Source: JBDIAG01 sp963835085 (GTDB taxonomy: Bacteria; Actinomycetota; Actinomycetes; Actinomycetales; CAWJMD01). Taken from it: DNA of 64,000 nucleotides. Where the stretch lies: contig CAWIED010000004.1 in assembly GCA_963835085.1 (NCBI GenBank), positions 142,667-206,666 on the forward strand, given 5' to 3'. This document shows positions 1 through 10,539 of the stretch, piece by piece. Both the position numbers and the translations under genes were made by a program. Position 1 is the first letter of the stretch, and each line of letters opens with the position of its first letter. The notes below the pieces were generated by a model, which was not told where the DNA came from, made no database searches, and saw only the letters and a list, made by a program, of their open reading frames with translations.

Positions 1-115
1 GCACGACCAGAACAACGAGTGCGGTCGTGGCGACATGGTTCGGATCATGGAGACCCGTCCCCTCTCGGCCACCAAGCGCTGGCGCGTTGTCGAGATTATT
101 GAGAAGGCTAAGTGA
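1..115 (+). CDS. rpsQ: 30S ribosomal protein uS17, 3' end only
   Basis: The reading frame that opens at base 2 and stops at TGA 113-115 gives the last 37 residues of S17, including the conserved stretch METRPLSATKRWRVVEIIEKA. S17 binds 16S rRNA in the body of the small subunit. The start lies outside the window. It is followed 73 bases later by rplN, the normal order of the spc operon. Confidence 0.93.
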   Translation, partial: HDQNNECGRGDMVRIMETRPLSATKRWRVVEIIEKAK

Positions 116-188
116 TTCAAGGGGTTTCGTCCCCGTTAGTTCGGCAAGGCTCGCCTGAGCGAGAACCAGCACGACGAAGGAGCATTCT

Positions 189-557
189 GTGATTCAGCAG
201 GAGAGCCGCCTGAAGGTGGCTGACAACACGGGCGCAAAGGAGATCCTTTGCATCCGGGTGCTCGGTGGTTCCGGGCGCCGCTACGCCGGCATCGGTGACG
301 TCATCGTCGCCACCGTCAAAGACGCGATCCCCGGCGGCAACGTCAAGAAGGGCGATGTCGTCAAGGCGGTCATCGTCCGGACGAAGAAGGAGCGCCGTCG
401 CGCGGATGGTTCCTACATCCGCTTCGACGAGAACGCGGCCGTCATTCTCCGCAACGACGGCGACCCGCGCGGTACGCGCATCTTCGGCCCGGTGGGCCGC
501 GAGCTGCGTGACAAGCGCTTCATGAAGATCGTCTCGCTGGCTCCGGAGGTGCTCTAA
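189..557 (+). CDS. rplN: 50S ribosomal protein uL14
   Basis: This 122-residue protein has the usual full length for L14 and opens with MIQQESRLKVADNTGAKE, the family's highly conserved N-terminus. L14 binds 23S rRNA at the interface with the small subunit. The start is GTG 189, with an AAGGAG ribosome site at about 176-181. The stop codon directly touches the ATG of rplX, which suggests translational coupling. Confidence 0.98.
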   Translation: MIQQESRLKVADNTGAKEILCIRVLGGSGRRYAGIGDVIVATVKDAIPGGNVKKGDVVKAVIVRTKKERRRADGSYIRFDENAAVILRNDGDPRGTRIFGPVGRELRDKRFMKIVSLAPEVL

Positions 558-923
558 ATGGCGAAGCTGAGAATCAAGAAGGGCGACACCGTCCAGGTGA
601 TCTCCGGCGCCACGCAGGCGCGTGGGGGCGACCGGGGTAAGACCGGCAAGGTGATCGCCGTGTACCCCGACACCAACCGGGTGCTGGTCGAGGGCGTGAA
701 CCGGGTCAAGAAGCACGTCAAGGTCGGCGCCACCAGCCGGGGCGCCAAGACCGGCGGCATCGAGACGCACGAGGCGCCCTTGCACATCAGCAACGTGCAG
801 ATCGTCGACCCCAGCACCAAGAAGCCGACCCGGGTCGGCTACCGCAGCGAGACCGTTGAGCGCGACGGTCGCCAGCGCACCGTTCGGGTGCGGGTGGCTC
901 GTCGCTCGGGTAAGGACATCTGA
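558..923 (+). CDS. rplX: 50S ribosomal protein uL24
   Basis: This 121-residue L24 carries the KOW motif near the N-terminus (KKGDTVQVISG, residues about 7-18), followed by GKTGKVIAVYP. L24 is an early assembly initiator on 23S rRNA. The ATG starts on the base after the rplN stop, and rplE begins two bases after its own stop, so it sits tightly inside the spc operon. Confidence 0.98.
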   Translation: MAKLRIKKGDTVQVISGATQARGGDRGKTGKVIAVYPDTNRVLVEGVNRVKKHVKVGATSRGAKTGGIETHEAPLHISNVQIVDPSTKKPTRVGYRSETVERDGRQRTVRVRVARRSGKDI

Positions 924-925
924 GA

Positions 926-1495
926 ATGACTGCCACCGCCACTGAGAAGACGTTGCCCCGGCTGAAGTCGCGTTACCGCGACGAGGTCGCTGGCCAGCTG
1001 CGCGAGGAGTTCGGCTACGCCAACGTCATGCAGACCCCCGGGTTGACGAAGATCGTCGTCAACATGGGCGTCGGCGACGCGGCCCGCGACTCCAAGCTCA
1101 TCGAGGGCGCCATCCGCGACCTCACCGCGATCACCGGTCAGAAGCCACAGGTGACCCGGGCCCGCAAGTCCATCGCTCAGTTCAAGCTGCGCGAGGGCAT
1201 GCCGATCGGCTGCCACACCACCCTTCGGGGTGACCGGATGTGGGAGTTCCTCGACCGGCTGCTGAGCCTGGCGCTGCCGCGCATCCGCGACTTCCGGGGC
1301 CTGTCGCCCAAGCAGTTCGACGGCAACGGCAACTACACCTTCGGTCTCACCGAGCAGTCGGTGTTCCACGAGATCGATCAGGACAGGATCGACCGTGTCC
1401 GCGGTATGGACATCACGATCGTCACCACCGCCACCAACGACGCCGAAGGCCGGGCACTGCTCAAGCACCTGGGCTTCCCGTTCAAGGAGCAGTGA
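926..1495 (+). CDS. rplE: 50S ribosomal protein uL5
   Basis: This 189-residue protein has the L5 signatures LREEFGYANVMQTPGLTKIVVNMGVG and RDFRGLSPKQFDGNGNYTFG. L5 forms part of the central protuberance and contacts 5S rRNA and P-site tRNA. The ATG lies two bases after the rplX stop. A 20-codon open frame (1498-1560) fills the gap before rpsN but has no recognisable content. Confidence 0.98.
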   Translation: MTATATEKTLPRLKSRYRDEVAGQLREEFGYANVMQTPGLTKIVVNMGVGDAARDSKLIEGAIRDLTAITGQKPQVTRARKSIAQFKLREGMPIGCHTTLRGDRMWEFLDRLLSLALPRIRDFRGLSPKQFDGNGNYTFGLTEQSVFHEIDQDRIDRVRGMDITIVTTATNDAEGRALLKHLGFPFKEQ

Positions 1496-1562
1496 GCGTG
1501 GCCACCAACGAATCGGTCGAGACCGAGATGCGGGGCAACACGCCCGGCGGGAGGAACTGAGC

Positions 1563-1748
1563 ATGGCCAAGACGGCGCTGAAGGAAAAGGCCGCGCGCAA
1601 GCCGAAGTTCGCGGTGCGCGCCTACACCCGGTGCAACCGGTGCGGTCGTCCGCACTCGGTGTACCGCAAGTTCGGGCTCTGCCGCGTGTGCTTGCGTGAA
1701 ATGGCGCACGCCGGCGAACTGCCCGGTGTGACTAAGAGCAGCTGGTAA
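1563..1748 (+). CDS. rpsN: 30S ribosomal protein uS14, zinc-binding short form
   Basis: This 61-residue protein is the type Z (zinc) form of S14. Four cysteines form two CxxC pairs (CNRC and CRVC) in the middle of the chain. The family's GRPHSVYRKFGLCRVCLRE core and a C-terminal SSW are present. The ATG at 1563 follows a GGGAGGAACTGAGC ribosome site. The open frame runs further upstream, but that part has no S14 similarity and overlaps rplE. Confidence 0.97.
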   Translation: MAKTALKEKAARKPKFAVRAYTRCNRCGRPHSVYRKFGLCRVCLREMAHAGELPGVTKSSW

Positions 1749-1809
1749 CCACTTACGCCGTTGGTCTCCCTTCGGAGATACCGCGGCGAGGAAGGGCAGG
1801 TAAGCCCAC

Positions 1810-2208
1810 ATGACAATGACGGACCCGATTGCGGACATGTTGACCCGTCTGCGGAACGCCAACTCGGCGTACCACGACGAAGTCTCCATGCCGTACAGCA
1901 AGTTGAAGTCTCGGATCGCCGAGATCCTGCAGGCCGAGGGCTACATCGCCGGCTGGACGGTGGCTGATGCCGAGGTCGGCAAGACCCTGCACGTCTCTTT
2001 GAAGTTCGGCCCCAACCGGGAGCGCTCCATCGCCGGTGTGCGACGGATCTCCAAGCCCGGTCTGCGGGTCTACGCGAAGTCGACGAACCTGCCGCGCGTG
2101 CTCGGCGGGCTCGGTGTCGCGATCATCTCCACGTCGTCCGGTCTGCTCACTGACAAGCAGGCCGCCAAGCAGGGTGTAGGCGGGGAAGTCCTCGCCTATG
2201 TCTGGTAA
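1810..2208 (+). CDS. rpsH: 30S ribosomal protein uS8
   Basis: This 132-residue protein has S8 hallmarks: TMTDPIADMLTRLRNANSAYHD at the N-terminus and STSSGLLTDKQAAKQGVGGEVLAYVW at the C-terminus. S8 binds the central domain of 16S rRNA, and in enterobacteria it is the spc operon repressor. Whether it autoregulates here cannot be read from the sequence. It follows rpsN by 61 bases. Confidence 0.98.
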   Translation: MTMTDPIADMLTRLRNANSAYHDEVSMPYSKLKSRIAEILQAEGYIAGWTVADAEVGKTLHVSLKFGPNRERSIAGVRRISKPGLRVYAKSTNLPRVLGGLGVAIISTSSGLLTDKQAAKQGVGGEVLAYVW

Positions 2209-2226
2209 GCGGAAAGGGAGTAGACC

Positions 2227-2766
2227 ATGAGCCGCATCGGCAGGAATCCCGTCTCCGTTCCCTCCGGCGTCGACGTGACGATCGAGGGCCAGAAGGTGCT
2301 CGTCAAGGGGCCCAAGGGCTCGCTTGACCACACCGTTGCCAGCCCCATCGAGGTCGCGAAGGCCGACGACGGAACGCTCAGCGTGACCCGTCCCAACGAC
2401 GAGCGGATCTCCCGTTCGCTGCACGGACTGACCCGCACGCTGATCGCCAACATGGTGGTCGGTGTGACCGAGGGCTACGAGAAGAAGCTCGAGATCGTGG
2501 GCACCGGTTACCGCGTGGCCGCCAAGGGCGCCAACCTGGAGTTCGCTCTGGGTTACAGCCACTCGATCACGGTCGAGCCGCCGGCCGGCATCACCTTCAC
2601 GGTGGAGTCGCCGACCAAGTTCTCCGTCCAGGGCATCTCCAAGCAGCAGGTGGGCGAGGTCGCCGCCAACATCCGCAAGCTTCGCAAGCCCGACCCCTAC
2701 AAGGGCAAGGGTGTCCGCTACGCGGGCGAGGTTGTGCGTCGCAAGGTCGGAAAGGCTGGTAAGTGA
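2227..2766 (+). CDS. rplF: 50S ribosomal protein uL6
   Basis: This 179-residue protein has the usual two-domain L6 length, with the start MSRIGRNPVSVPSGVDV and the C-terminal signature RKPDPYKGKGVRYAGE. L6 sits near the factor-binding site of the large subunit. A GGAAAGGGAG ribosome site precedes the ATG. Its TGA shares one base with the ATG of rplR, indicating coupled translation. Confidence 0.98.
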   Translation: MSRIGRNPVSVPSGVDVTIEGQKVLVKGPKGSLDHTVASPIEVAKADDGTLSVTRPNDERISRSLHGLTRTLIANMVVGVTEGYEKKLEIVGTGYRVAAKGANLEFALGYSHSITVEPPAGITFTVESPTKFSVQGISKQQVGEVAANIRKLRKPDPYKGKGVRYAGEVVRRKVGKAGK

Positions 2767-3137
2767 TGACCATCAGCGTCAAGGGCAAGGGTCTGGCCAA
2801 GGCTCGGATCCGCCGCCACCAGCGCGGTCGCAAGAAGATCGCCGGCACGACGGCCCGTCCGCGGCTCGTCGTCAACCGGTCTACCCGGCACGTGTTCGTG
2901 CAGGTCGTCGACGACTCGGTCGGCAAGACCGTGGCGTCGGCCTCCACCATGGAGGCAGACCTGCGGGGCTCGGACGCCGACAAGACGGCCAAGGCCAAGC
3001 GGGTCGGCGAGCTGGTGGCCGAGCGCGCCAAGGCGGCCGGTGTCGAGGCAGTCGTCTTCGACCGGGGTGGCAACCGCTACCACGGCCGGGTCGCCGCCGT
3101 TGCCGAGGGGGCCCGCGAAGCCGGGCTGACCCTGTAG
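2766..3137 (+). CDS. rplR: 50S ribosomal protein uL18
   Basis: This 123-residue protein has the L18 features RIRRHQRGRKKIAGTTARPRL and the C-terminal NRYHGRVAAVAEGAREAGL. L18 binds 5S rRNA and helps place it in the central protuberance. I chose ATG 2766, which shares one base with the rplF TGA. A GTG three bases earlier is in frame but would only add one residue. Confidence 0.97.
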   Translation: MTISVKGKGLAKARIRRHQRGRKKIAGTTARPRLVVNRSTRHVFVQVVDDSVGKTVASASTMEADLRGSDADKTAKAKRVGELVAERAKAAGVEAVVFDRGGNRYHGRVAAVAEGAREAGLTL

Positions 3138-3174
3138 ATCTTCGAGACTCCCCACAGATAAGGAACGAGCAAAC

Positions 3175-3816
3175 ATGCCAGGAACTCAGCGCCGGACCGG
3201 CACCGGCACCGGTGCCGGCGGCAACGAGCGCTCCGGTAACGATCGCGAGCGCGGCGGCCGTCGCGGTCGCGACGACCGGCGGGGCAACGACTCGGCCGAT
3301 AAGAGTCAGTACCTCGAGCGGGTTGTCACGATCAACCGGGTCGCCAAGGTCGTCAAGGGTGGGCGTCGCTTCAGCTTCACCGCCCTCGTGGTCGTCGGTG
3401 ACGGCGACGGCACCGTGGGTGTCGGCTACGGCAAGGCCCGTGAGGTGCCCGCCGCCATCGCCAAGGGCGTCGAAGAGGCCAAGAAGTCCTTCTTCAAGGT
3501 CCCCCGCATTCAGGGCACCATCCCGCACCCGGTTCAGGGCGAGGCCGCTGCCGGCGTCGTGCTGCTCAAGCCGGCATCGCCGGGTACCGGTGTGATCGCC
3601 GGCGGTCCGGTGCGCGCCGTGCTGGAGTGCGCAGGGATTCACGACGTGCTCACCAAGTCGCTCGGCTCGGACAACGCCATCAACATCGTGCACGCCACGG
3701 TGGCGGCGCTGCGCCTGCTCGAGCGTCCCGAGGCGGTCGCGGCTCGCCGCGGCCTGCCGATCGAAGACGTGGCCCCCGCCGCTCTGCTGCGGGCCCGTGC
3801 CGGGGCAGGTGCGTGA
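3175..3816 (+). CDS. rpsE: 30S ribosomal protein uS5
   Basis: This S5 is 213 residues long, with an extended basic, Gly/Arg-rich N-terminal tail of about 45 residues before the conserved core YLERVVTINRVAKVVKGGRRF. The S5 C-terminal domain (GTGVIAGGPVRAVLECAGI) is intact. S5 acts in decoding fidelity. N-terminal extensions of this kind are common in actinobacteria. The ATG follows an AAGGA ribosome site, and the TGA overlaps the ATG of rpmD by one base. Confidence 0.98.
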   Translation: MPGTQRRTGTGTGAGGNERSGNDRERGGRRGRDDRRGNDSADKSQYLERVVTINRVAKVVKGGRRFSFTALVVVGDGDGTVGVGYGKAREVPAAIAKGVEEAKKSFFKVPRIQGTIPHPVQGEAAAGVVLLKPASPGTGVIAGGPVRAVLECAGIHDVLTKSLGSDNAINIVHATVAALRLLERPEAVAARRGLPIEDVAPAALLRARAGAGA

Positions 3817-4001
3817 TGGCTCAGCTCAAGGTCACCCAGATCCGCTCCCACATCGGGGGCAAGGCGAACCACCGTGAGACGCTGCGCAGCCTCGGGCTCA
3901 AGCGCATCGGCCAGACGGTGGTCAAGGAGGACCGCCCGGAGATCCGCGGCATGGTCCAGACCGTCCGTCACCTGGTGACGGTCGAGGAGGTAGCTGAGTG
4001 A
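3816..4001 (+). CDS. rpmD: 50S ribosomal protein uL30
   Basis: This 61-residue protein has the short bacterial L30 pattern: KVTQIRSHIGGKANHRETLRSLGLKRIGQ, then a RGMVQTVRHLVTVEE tail. L30 is a single-domain large-subunit protein. The start ATG shares one base with the rpsE stop, and its own TGA shares one base with the rplO ATG. The three genes therefore form a tightly coupled unit. Confidence 0.97.
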   Translation: MAQLKVTQIRSHIGGKANHRETLRSLGLKRIGQTVVKEDRPEIRGMVQTVRHLVTVEEVAE

Positions 4002-4498
4002 TGGTCGACACCGAGAAGAAGTCTGTCGACAGCGAGAAGGTGGACGCCGTCCAGGGCCACACCCTCAAGGTGCACCACCTGCGTCCGGCCCCCGGTGCCC
4101 GCACCGCCAAGACCCGCGTCGGTCGTGGTGAGGGCTCCAAGGGTAAGAGCGCTGGTCGCGGTACCAAGGGTACGAAGGCTCGGTACCAGGTGCCCGAACG
4201 GTTCGAGGGTGGCCAGACCCCCCTGCACATGCGGCTGCCGAAGCTGCGTGGGTTCAAGAACCCGTTCAAGGTCACATACCAGGTGGTGAACCTCGACAAG
4301 CTGTCCGAGCTCTTCCCCGAGGGTGGCGCGGTCACCATCGACGATCTGGTGGCCAAGGGCGCAGTGCGCAAGCGGTCGCAGGTCAAGGTGCTGGGAACCG
4401 GTGAGATCTCCTCTGCCGTGCAGGTGAGTGCGCACAAGTTCTCCGCCTCGGCCAAGGAGAAGATCGAGGCTGCAGGCGGGTCGGTTACGACCGTCTGA
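4001..4498 (+). CDS. rplO: 50S ribosomal protein uL15
   Basis: This 165-residue L15 has the core LKVHHLRPAPGARTAKTRVGRGEGSKGKSAGRG and the C-terminal KVLGTGEISSAVQVSAHKFSASAKEKIEAAGG. The charged N-terminus of about 18 residues before the core is longer than in many bacteria. ATG 4001 overlaps the rpmD stop by one base; a GTG at 3998 is also in frame. It is the last gene of this transcript segment because a terminator hairpin follows. Confidence 0.97.
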   Translation: MVDTEKKSVDSEKVDAVQGHTLKVHHLRPAPGARTAKTRVGRGEGSKGKSAGRGTKGTKARYQVPERFEGGQTPLHMRLPKLRGFKNPFKVTYQVVNLDKLSELFPEGGAVTIDDLVAKGAVRKRSQVKVLGTGEISSAVQVSAHKFSASAKEKIEAAGGSVTTV

Positions 4499-4520
4499 GT
4501 TCTGCACGTTTGTTTGGGTG

Positions 4521-4550
4521 AAGGGGCGGCTCCAGCTGGGGCCGCCCTTT
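4521..4550 (+). terminator. Rho-independent terminator after rplO
   Basis: A GC stem (GGGCGGC at 4524-4530 pairing with GCCGCCC at 4541-4547) is followed directly by TTT and lies 23 bases past the rplO stop. It would end transcription of the spc genes and separate them from secY, which in most bacteria is co-transcribed with rplO. Confidence 0.8.
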
Positions 4551-4979
4551 CGTCGTGCGCTGACCAGGTGTTGATCTCCCCGGAACCCTCGTTGCCCGCA
4601 CCCTTCGCGTACGGTGAAGGCACGTCGCGAGGGGGCGCAAGATGAGAATCGTGTCGAAGGTAGCGCCGTGGGATGGCGCTCTTGGTTCTGACTCCCGGTT
4701 CGTCCTCTGCAGCGCCGTCGGGTTCGAACGACGGTGGCTTTTGGATCGCCAAGCATGCTGGAGAAAGCCTGGAGCAAGCGATGGTGGCTCGGGGTATGTC
4801 GGCCTCACCGGATCCGCTGGCACTGCCTGGTGGGGCCGTGCTCAGATCCTGGCGGTCGTCAGCCCGAACGGACGTTCCTGTGGACGCGGAAGGGTTGACG
4901 TCGTCTCTACGCGCCACGAGTTCAGTTGCCTGTACCGGTTCGGATGTGGCTGCTGTGCGCCGCGGGGTAAGTTCTCGGC
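4551..4979. other. Gap with no confident gene; possible decayed secreted-peptide frame
   Basis: A frame at 4673-5002 starts with a short hydrophobic run (MALLVLTPGSSSAAPSG) like a signal-peptide end. Another frame opens at 4642 after a purine-rich GAGGGGG stretch and would join it only by a frameshift. Neither resembles a family I know, and the frames overlap the hydrolase start. I regard this as non-coding or remnant. Confidence 0.3.
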
Positions 4980-6167
4980 ATGCTCGCTTCAGGATCCAGT
5001 GAACCCCCGCTGCCGGTGACATTGGACAACTGGCAGTCCGCCGAGCAGGTGGGCTGGACGTTTCAGCATATGGACGAGATCTTTCCGTCCGCGGTGATCA
5101 GTCGGGGTGAGGGACCGGCGGCTGAGCTGGCGGTCAACCCGGAACCGGTGGCCTCGGTGCCCGTGACGCCGCTGGGTGGTACGGAACAGACGCTGGCCGA
5201 CGTGATGGCCGCCACGAACACCGATGGCTGGCTCGTGGCGCGTCCGGGGGAGGTGCTCGCCGAGAGCTACTCCGGTGAGATGGGGCCCGACACGCGGCAT
5301 CTGCTGATGTCGGTGAGCAAGTCGATCGTCGGGTTGGCTGTCGGCGCCTTGGTGGAGCGCGGGCTGGTCGACCCGCAGGCCCAGCTGACAAGCTACATCC
5401 CGGAGTTGGCCGGCAGCGGCTATGCGGGCGCCACGGTGCGCAACCTGCTCGACATGAGGTCCGGCATCGCGTTCTCCGAGGAATACCTCAACCCGCAGGC
5501 CGAGGTGCGCCTGCTGGAGCAGGCGTTCGGGTGGGCCACCCGGGTGTCTCCCGACGTGCCCACGACGCTGCGGGGCTTTCTGCAGAGCCTGCGGCAGAAG
5601 TCACCGCACGGCGGAGCGTTCGAGTACCGCAGTTGTGAGAGCGATGTACTCGGCTGGCTGTGCGAGGCCGTCACCGGGCGGGCTTTTCCCGAGCTGGTGA
5701 GCGAGTTGGTGTGGGCGCGGATCGGCGCCCGGTATGACGCCTCGATCGGCATCGACTCCGAGGGGTCCGGCATGTTCGACGGCGGCATCTCGGCCACCCT
5801 GGGCGACCTGGCGCGGCTGGGCCTGACCATCTTGGGCGACGGGCTCTCGCCCTCCGGCCAGCAGGTGGTGCCCGCGTCGTGGATCGACGAGAGCTTCGCC
5901 GGCGCCCCGGATTCTCGCGAGGCCTTCGCCGCCAGCTCCGACGATCTGTGGATGCCTGGGGGCATGTACCGCAACCAGTTCTGGTTTCCCTATCCCGACC
6001 GCCCGGTGCTGCTATGCCTGGGGATTCACGGGCAGATGATCTACGTCAACCGCTCCGCTGGGCTGGTGGGGGTCAAGCTGTCCAGTTGGCCTACCCCGCA
6101 AGACGCCTGGAAGCTGTTCAGCACGGTTCGTGCGTTCGACGCTGTAAGCCAGGTGTACGGGCGCTAG
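4980..6167 (+). CDS. Serine hydrolase, beta-lactamase class C family
   Basis: This 395-residue protein belongs to the S12 penicillin-binding/esterase-like group. The catalytic SxxK appears as SVSK in HLLMSVSKSIVGLAVG (about residue 110), a YxN-like YRSC lies near residue 215, and an HGQ motif near residue 345 stands where KTG usually is. These enzymes hydrolyse peptides, esters or amides; the substrate cannot be told here. There is no clear signal peptide. The start has no strong ribosome site, so it is only moderately sure. The gene interrupts the expected rplO-secY junction. Confidence 0.85.
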   Translation: MLASGSSEPPLPVTLDNWQSAEQVGWTFQHMDEIFPSAVISRGEGPAAELAVNPEPVASVPVTPLGGTEQTLADVMAATNTDGWLVARPGEVLAESYSGEMGPDTRHLLMSVSKSIVGLAVGALVERGLVDPQAQLTSYIPELAGSGYAGATVRNLLDMRSGIAFSEEYLNPQAEVRLLEQAFGWATRVSPDVPTTLRGFLQSLRQKSPHGGAFEYRSCESDVLGWLCEAVTGRAFPELVSELVWARIGARYDASIGIDSEGSGMFDGGISATLGDLARLGLTILGDGLSPSGQQVVPASWIDESFAGAPDSREAFAASSDDLWMPGGMYRNQFWFPYPDRPVLLCLGIHGQMIYVNRSAGLVGVKLSSWPTPQDAWKLFSTVRAFDAVSQVYGR

Positions 6168-6218
6168 CTGCTGCTGTTGCTGTGGCTTGCTGGCGGTCGC
6201 CGTAGATGCAGGGCTTGA

Positions 6219-6420
6219 GTGGTGCCAGAGGGGGCGAATGGCGCGCGTTTGGCACTGAGTAAGGCGTGGGAGCTGATGTTTGTCGTCCTGGGTGGTGCCA
6301 GAGGGGCGGAATATCCCGCGTCTGGCACCGGTGAGGCGAGGCTCGTCGGGAACGCAGGCTTGAGTGGTGCCAGGTGAGCGAAGTGCCCGGATCAGAGGGG
6401 GATGGCGCGCGTCTGGCAGT
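6219..6420. repeat. Three inverted-repeat units (GGTGCCAG ... CTGGCACC)
   Basis: Three units at about 6221-6256, 6294-6329 and 6366-6419 each start with GGTGCCAG(A/G) and end with (T/C)TGGCA(C/G). Inside, GGGG(C/G)G.A and GCGCGT are shared. Each could fold into a stem-loop. A related unit with TGCCAA ... TTGGCA ends occurs at 22832-22874. No gene covers the array. Confidence 0.75.
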
Positions 6421-6701
6421 GGGCGCTGACCATCAGGTGCTGCCAAAGAGACTCTCAGTCCACGGTCCCGGCTGGGGGACCAACTTGTGGCACTTTGGCC
6501 GGAGTGAACGCGCCTGCGCGCGGGGAGAGGTAAGGTTTTGCGGGCACCGGTGCCGTCCGGTGACCGTTGTGTACCCGGGGGCAGACTCCCCGGGCCGCTT
6601 CGCCGGTCAAGTTTCAGGCGCATCCGTCCGATGTGGACGGGTCGCAGAGGTGGCTCAGCAGGAGCCGGTGGCTCCAAGGTCACCTGTGAGGGAGGATTCA
6701 C
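6421..6701 (+). promoter_or_regulatory. secY upstream region with leader hairpin
   Basis: This stretch has no gene. It carries a hairpin with a 7-bp stem (CCCGGGG 6574-6580, CCCCGGG 6588-6594) and a GGAGG ribosome site at 6691-6695 just before the secY GTG. Since a terminator and a foreign gene separate secY from rplO, a secY promoter should lie here. AGGTAAGGTTTT near 6530 is a weak -10 candidate. Confidence 0.45.
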
Positions 6702-8057
<1,356 letters not shown>

Positions 8058-8085
8058 TTTCGCGACGCCGCGACCGCGCTGCACG

Positions 8086-10539
8086 ATGCCACCCGGGCTG
8101 AGCGCCCCCGCTCAACCCGAGCCGGACGCCTCCCGATACGTGGTTGTCCGGTTGTCGTCGTGGGGGGATCTTGTGTTGAGATGGCGGGCTGCTCTGGCCC
8201 TGTTGGTGCTGTACCTGTTTCCAGTGCTCGTGCTGGGCGCGGTGGTCGGGGTGCTGGCGTTGGCCGTGCGATCCGACTTCGCTCCTGGAGTCGGGGTCGC
8301 CGTCAAGATCGTGGCCCTGCCGCTGGTCGCCGCGGTGGTCTTGGCAGCCCGGGACATGCGTCGAACCTGGCGGCAGCCGTACGAGCCGCCGGGCATCGAG
8401 CTCACCCGCGCTGAACACTCTGCCCTGTGGGCAGAGGTCGACGGTCTGGCCACCGCCATCGGAACCTCCGCCCTACGCGGATCATCGTCACCAGTGAGCC
8501 CAACGCGACCGTCCTCGAACAGGCCGGACGCCGTGAGCTTCATCTCGGGTTGCCCTTTCTGGCGACCCTGACAGTTCCGCAATTGCGCGCAACCCTCGGT
8601 CACGAGCTCGGGCACTACGCCTCCGGCGACACCGCCTGGTCGGCGCGGCACCAGCGTGCCCGGGAGTTCCTGCACCGGGTGCACGACAACACCACGGCCT
8701 GGGCGAGATGGCTGATCACGATCTACCTGGTCGTCGCCAATCTGGGCCGCAGCGGCCGACTCCCGGCAGCGCGAGGCGCGGGCCGATCGGCTGGCTCTCA
8801 CGGTGGTCGACCCTCGAACCGCCGCCGAGGCGATGCGCGTCGAAGTGCGCACGACGCTCGCGTGGCTTGCCCTGGCGGAGCTGGCAGGCGAGCTGTTCGA
8901 GCTGGCCGGAAGGCGCGCCAGCCTGGTCGAAGGCCTGCGCGAGCTGATGGCCTCCGACGTTGTCGCCCTCGATGAGGCCCTGACCGCCTATCTGGCCGAG
9001 GAGCGGGTGAGCCTGCTCGATACCCACCCAGGCACGGCTGTTCGGATCGCCGGATACGAACGGCTCATTGACCCTGCTGCAGCAGCCCAGCCGGCATCCG
9101 GCGACCCCGCCTTGGAGCTGATCCGCGGCGGAGCGGGCTGGCTGGCCGAGCACGAGGGCGACCTGATCGACAGCGAGCTGCCGCTCACGTCGTGGCAGGA
9201 GGTAGCGGTCGTGGGCGGTGACCGGGCAGCCGTCGATGCCGCACGCTGGCTTGCCGAGCATCTGCAGCGGGCGGGCGTGACGGAGGGGGTGCGCTATGCC
9301 GACGTCCTCGCAGCCGCCGAGTCCGTGCGCTGGGCAGACCTCGGGCGCTACCTGGTCGATGACGATGAGGACCCCGAGGCCGGCGTGCGCGAGGCGCTCG
9401 GCACGGTGCTGGTGGCCGGGCTCGTCGAAGCCGGGGCGGCTCGGCACGTGCTGCACTGGCCAGACGCGCCGGTGCCCGTGACGATCGCCGACGGTGCACC
9501 GCTGGACGCCGCTGACGTTGTCGCCGGGGCAGCAGAGCGCCCAGCGGCGCTCGGCGAGTACCTGAGTGCCCAGGGGCTGGACCTGACGACGTCGCCTGGC
9601 GCCGACGCCGGCGGTGAACCACGCCTGCTCGCCGCGATGACCGTGTTGCGCGGGCCCTGGCCCGGGTTGGCCGACGGCCTGGTCTACTCCACCGGACTGG
9701 CCTTCGTGCCCACCGGCAAGTCGAAGGTCGGCGCCCTGGTCAAAGACCGGCCACAGGAACGGATGGAGACGCTGCTCCAGCAGCGGTTGGCCGATCTGCA
9801 GGCGCAGCCGGGGGCGGTGTGGATCGCGCTCGACGACATCGAGGCCGCCCAGATCGCGGGTCTGCTCGACCCCGCCATCGACCTGCGATTGCGAGACGGC
9901 CGACTGGTCGTCATCCGGGCGTCGTCGGAGACCGAAAGCATCGAAGACCCGCAGGACACCCTGCGTTATCTCCTCGGTCGGCGGGCGACCAAGGGTGCCT
10001 GGACGGGAGCCGCCAGCGCTGCTGCGACCGCCTTGACTCCAGGTGCCGTGGCTTCCTGGCTGTGGCGTGACCTCTTCGCCCGGCTCGGTTGGGGACTGTT
10101 GGTGGCAACCGTGATCGCCGGCGCCCTGTTCGGAATGCAGGCCGACCGGTACAGCGTCCTGTCGAACCAGGAGGGGATGCAGCCGGCCACGGTGACGGTG
10201 CTGCATGCCGCGACGGACAAGGGGGTGCAGGTGCGCTTCCTCGACCCAGCCCTGCGGCGGGCTGCCCTCGACGACCCGCCGGAGAAGGGGGCCGTGGCCA
10301 CCCTCGACCGCTCGGTGTTCATCGACCCGGCGGCCCTGCGAACCGGTCAGGAGGTGTCGATCCTGGTCCGAGCCGACGATCCCACCTGGTACGCCCAGCA
10401 GCCTGGAGCGCAGCTCGACCAGAGTGAGTACTACGTGTCAGCGGTTGCTGCAGCGGCCGCCCTGGTGCTCGCCGTCGCGGCGTTCGCCGTCTCGTGGCGT
10501 CGTCTGCGTCGCACCTACGGCCCAGGCGGTAGGTCGTGA
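8086..10539 (+). pseudogene. M48-type membrane metallopeptidase, broken by two frameshifts
   Basis: Two N-terminal membrane segments (about residues 30-85) are followed by HELGHYASGD, the zinc-peptidase motif, then REARADRLAL, which would supply the third zinc ligand Glu. A long C-terminal region ends with two more membrane segments. The frame is lost twice. Near 8471 a C run is one base short (SA..PTRIIVTSEP). Near 8743-8747 a G run is one base long (VVANL..AAADSRQREARAD). The two changes cancel, so the region after 8750 returns to the first frame and stays open to 10539. It could be a real pseudogene or two homopolymer errors. Its stop overlaps the next gene by GTGA. Confidence 0.72.

Noticed and set aside
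117..785. Long open frame on the minus strand across rplN and rplX
   Set aside because: It is antisense to two certain ribosomal protein genes, and its Asp/His/Leu-rich content is a GC-rich shadow.
1498..1560. 20-codon frame between rplE and rpsN
   Set aside because: It has a GTG start, but no conservation I know and a length consistent with chance.
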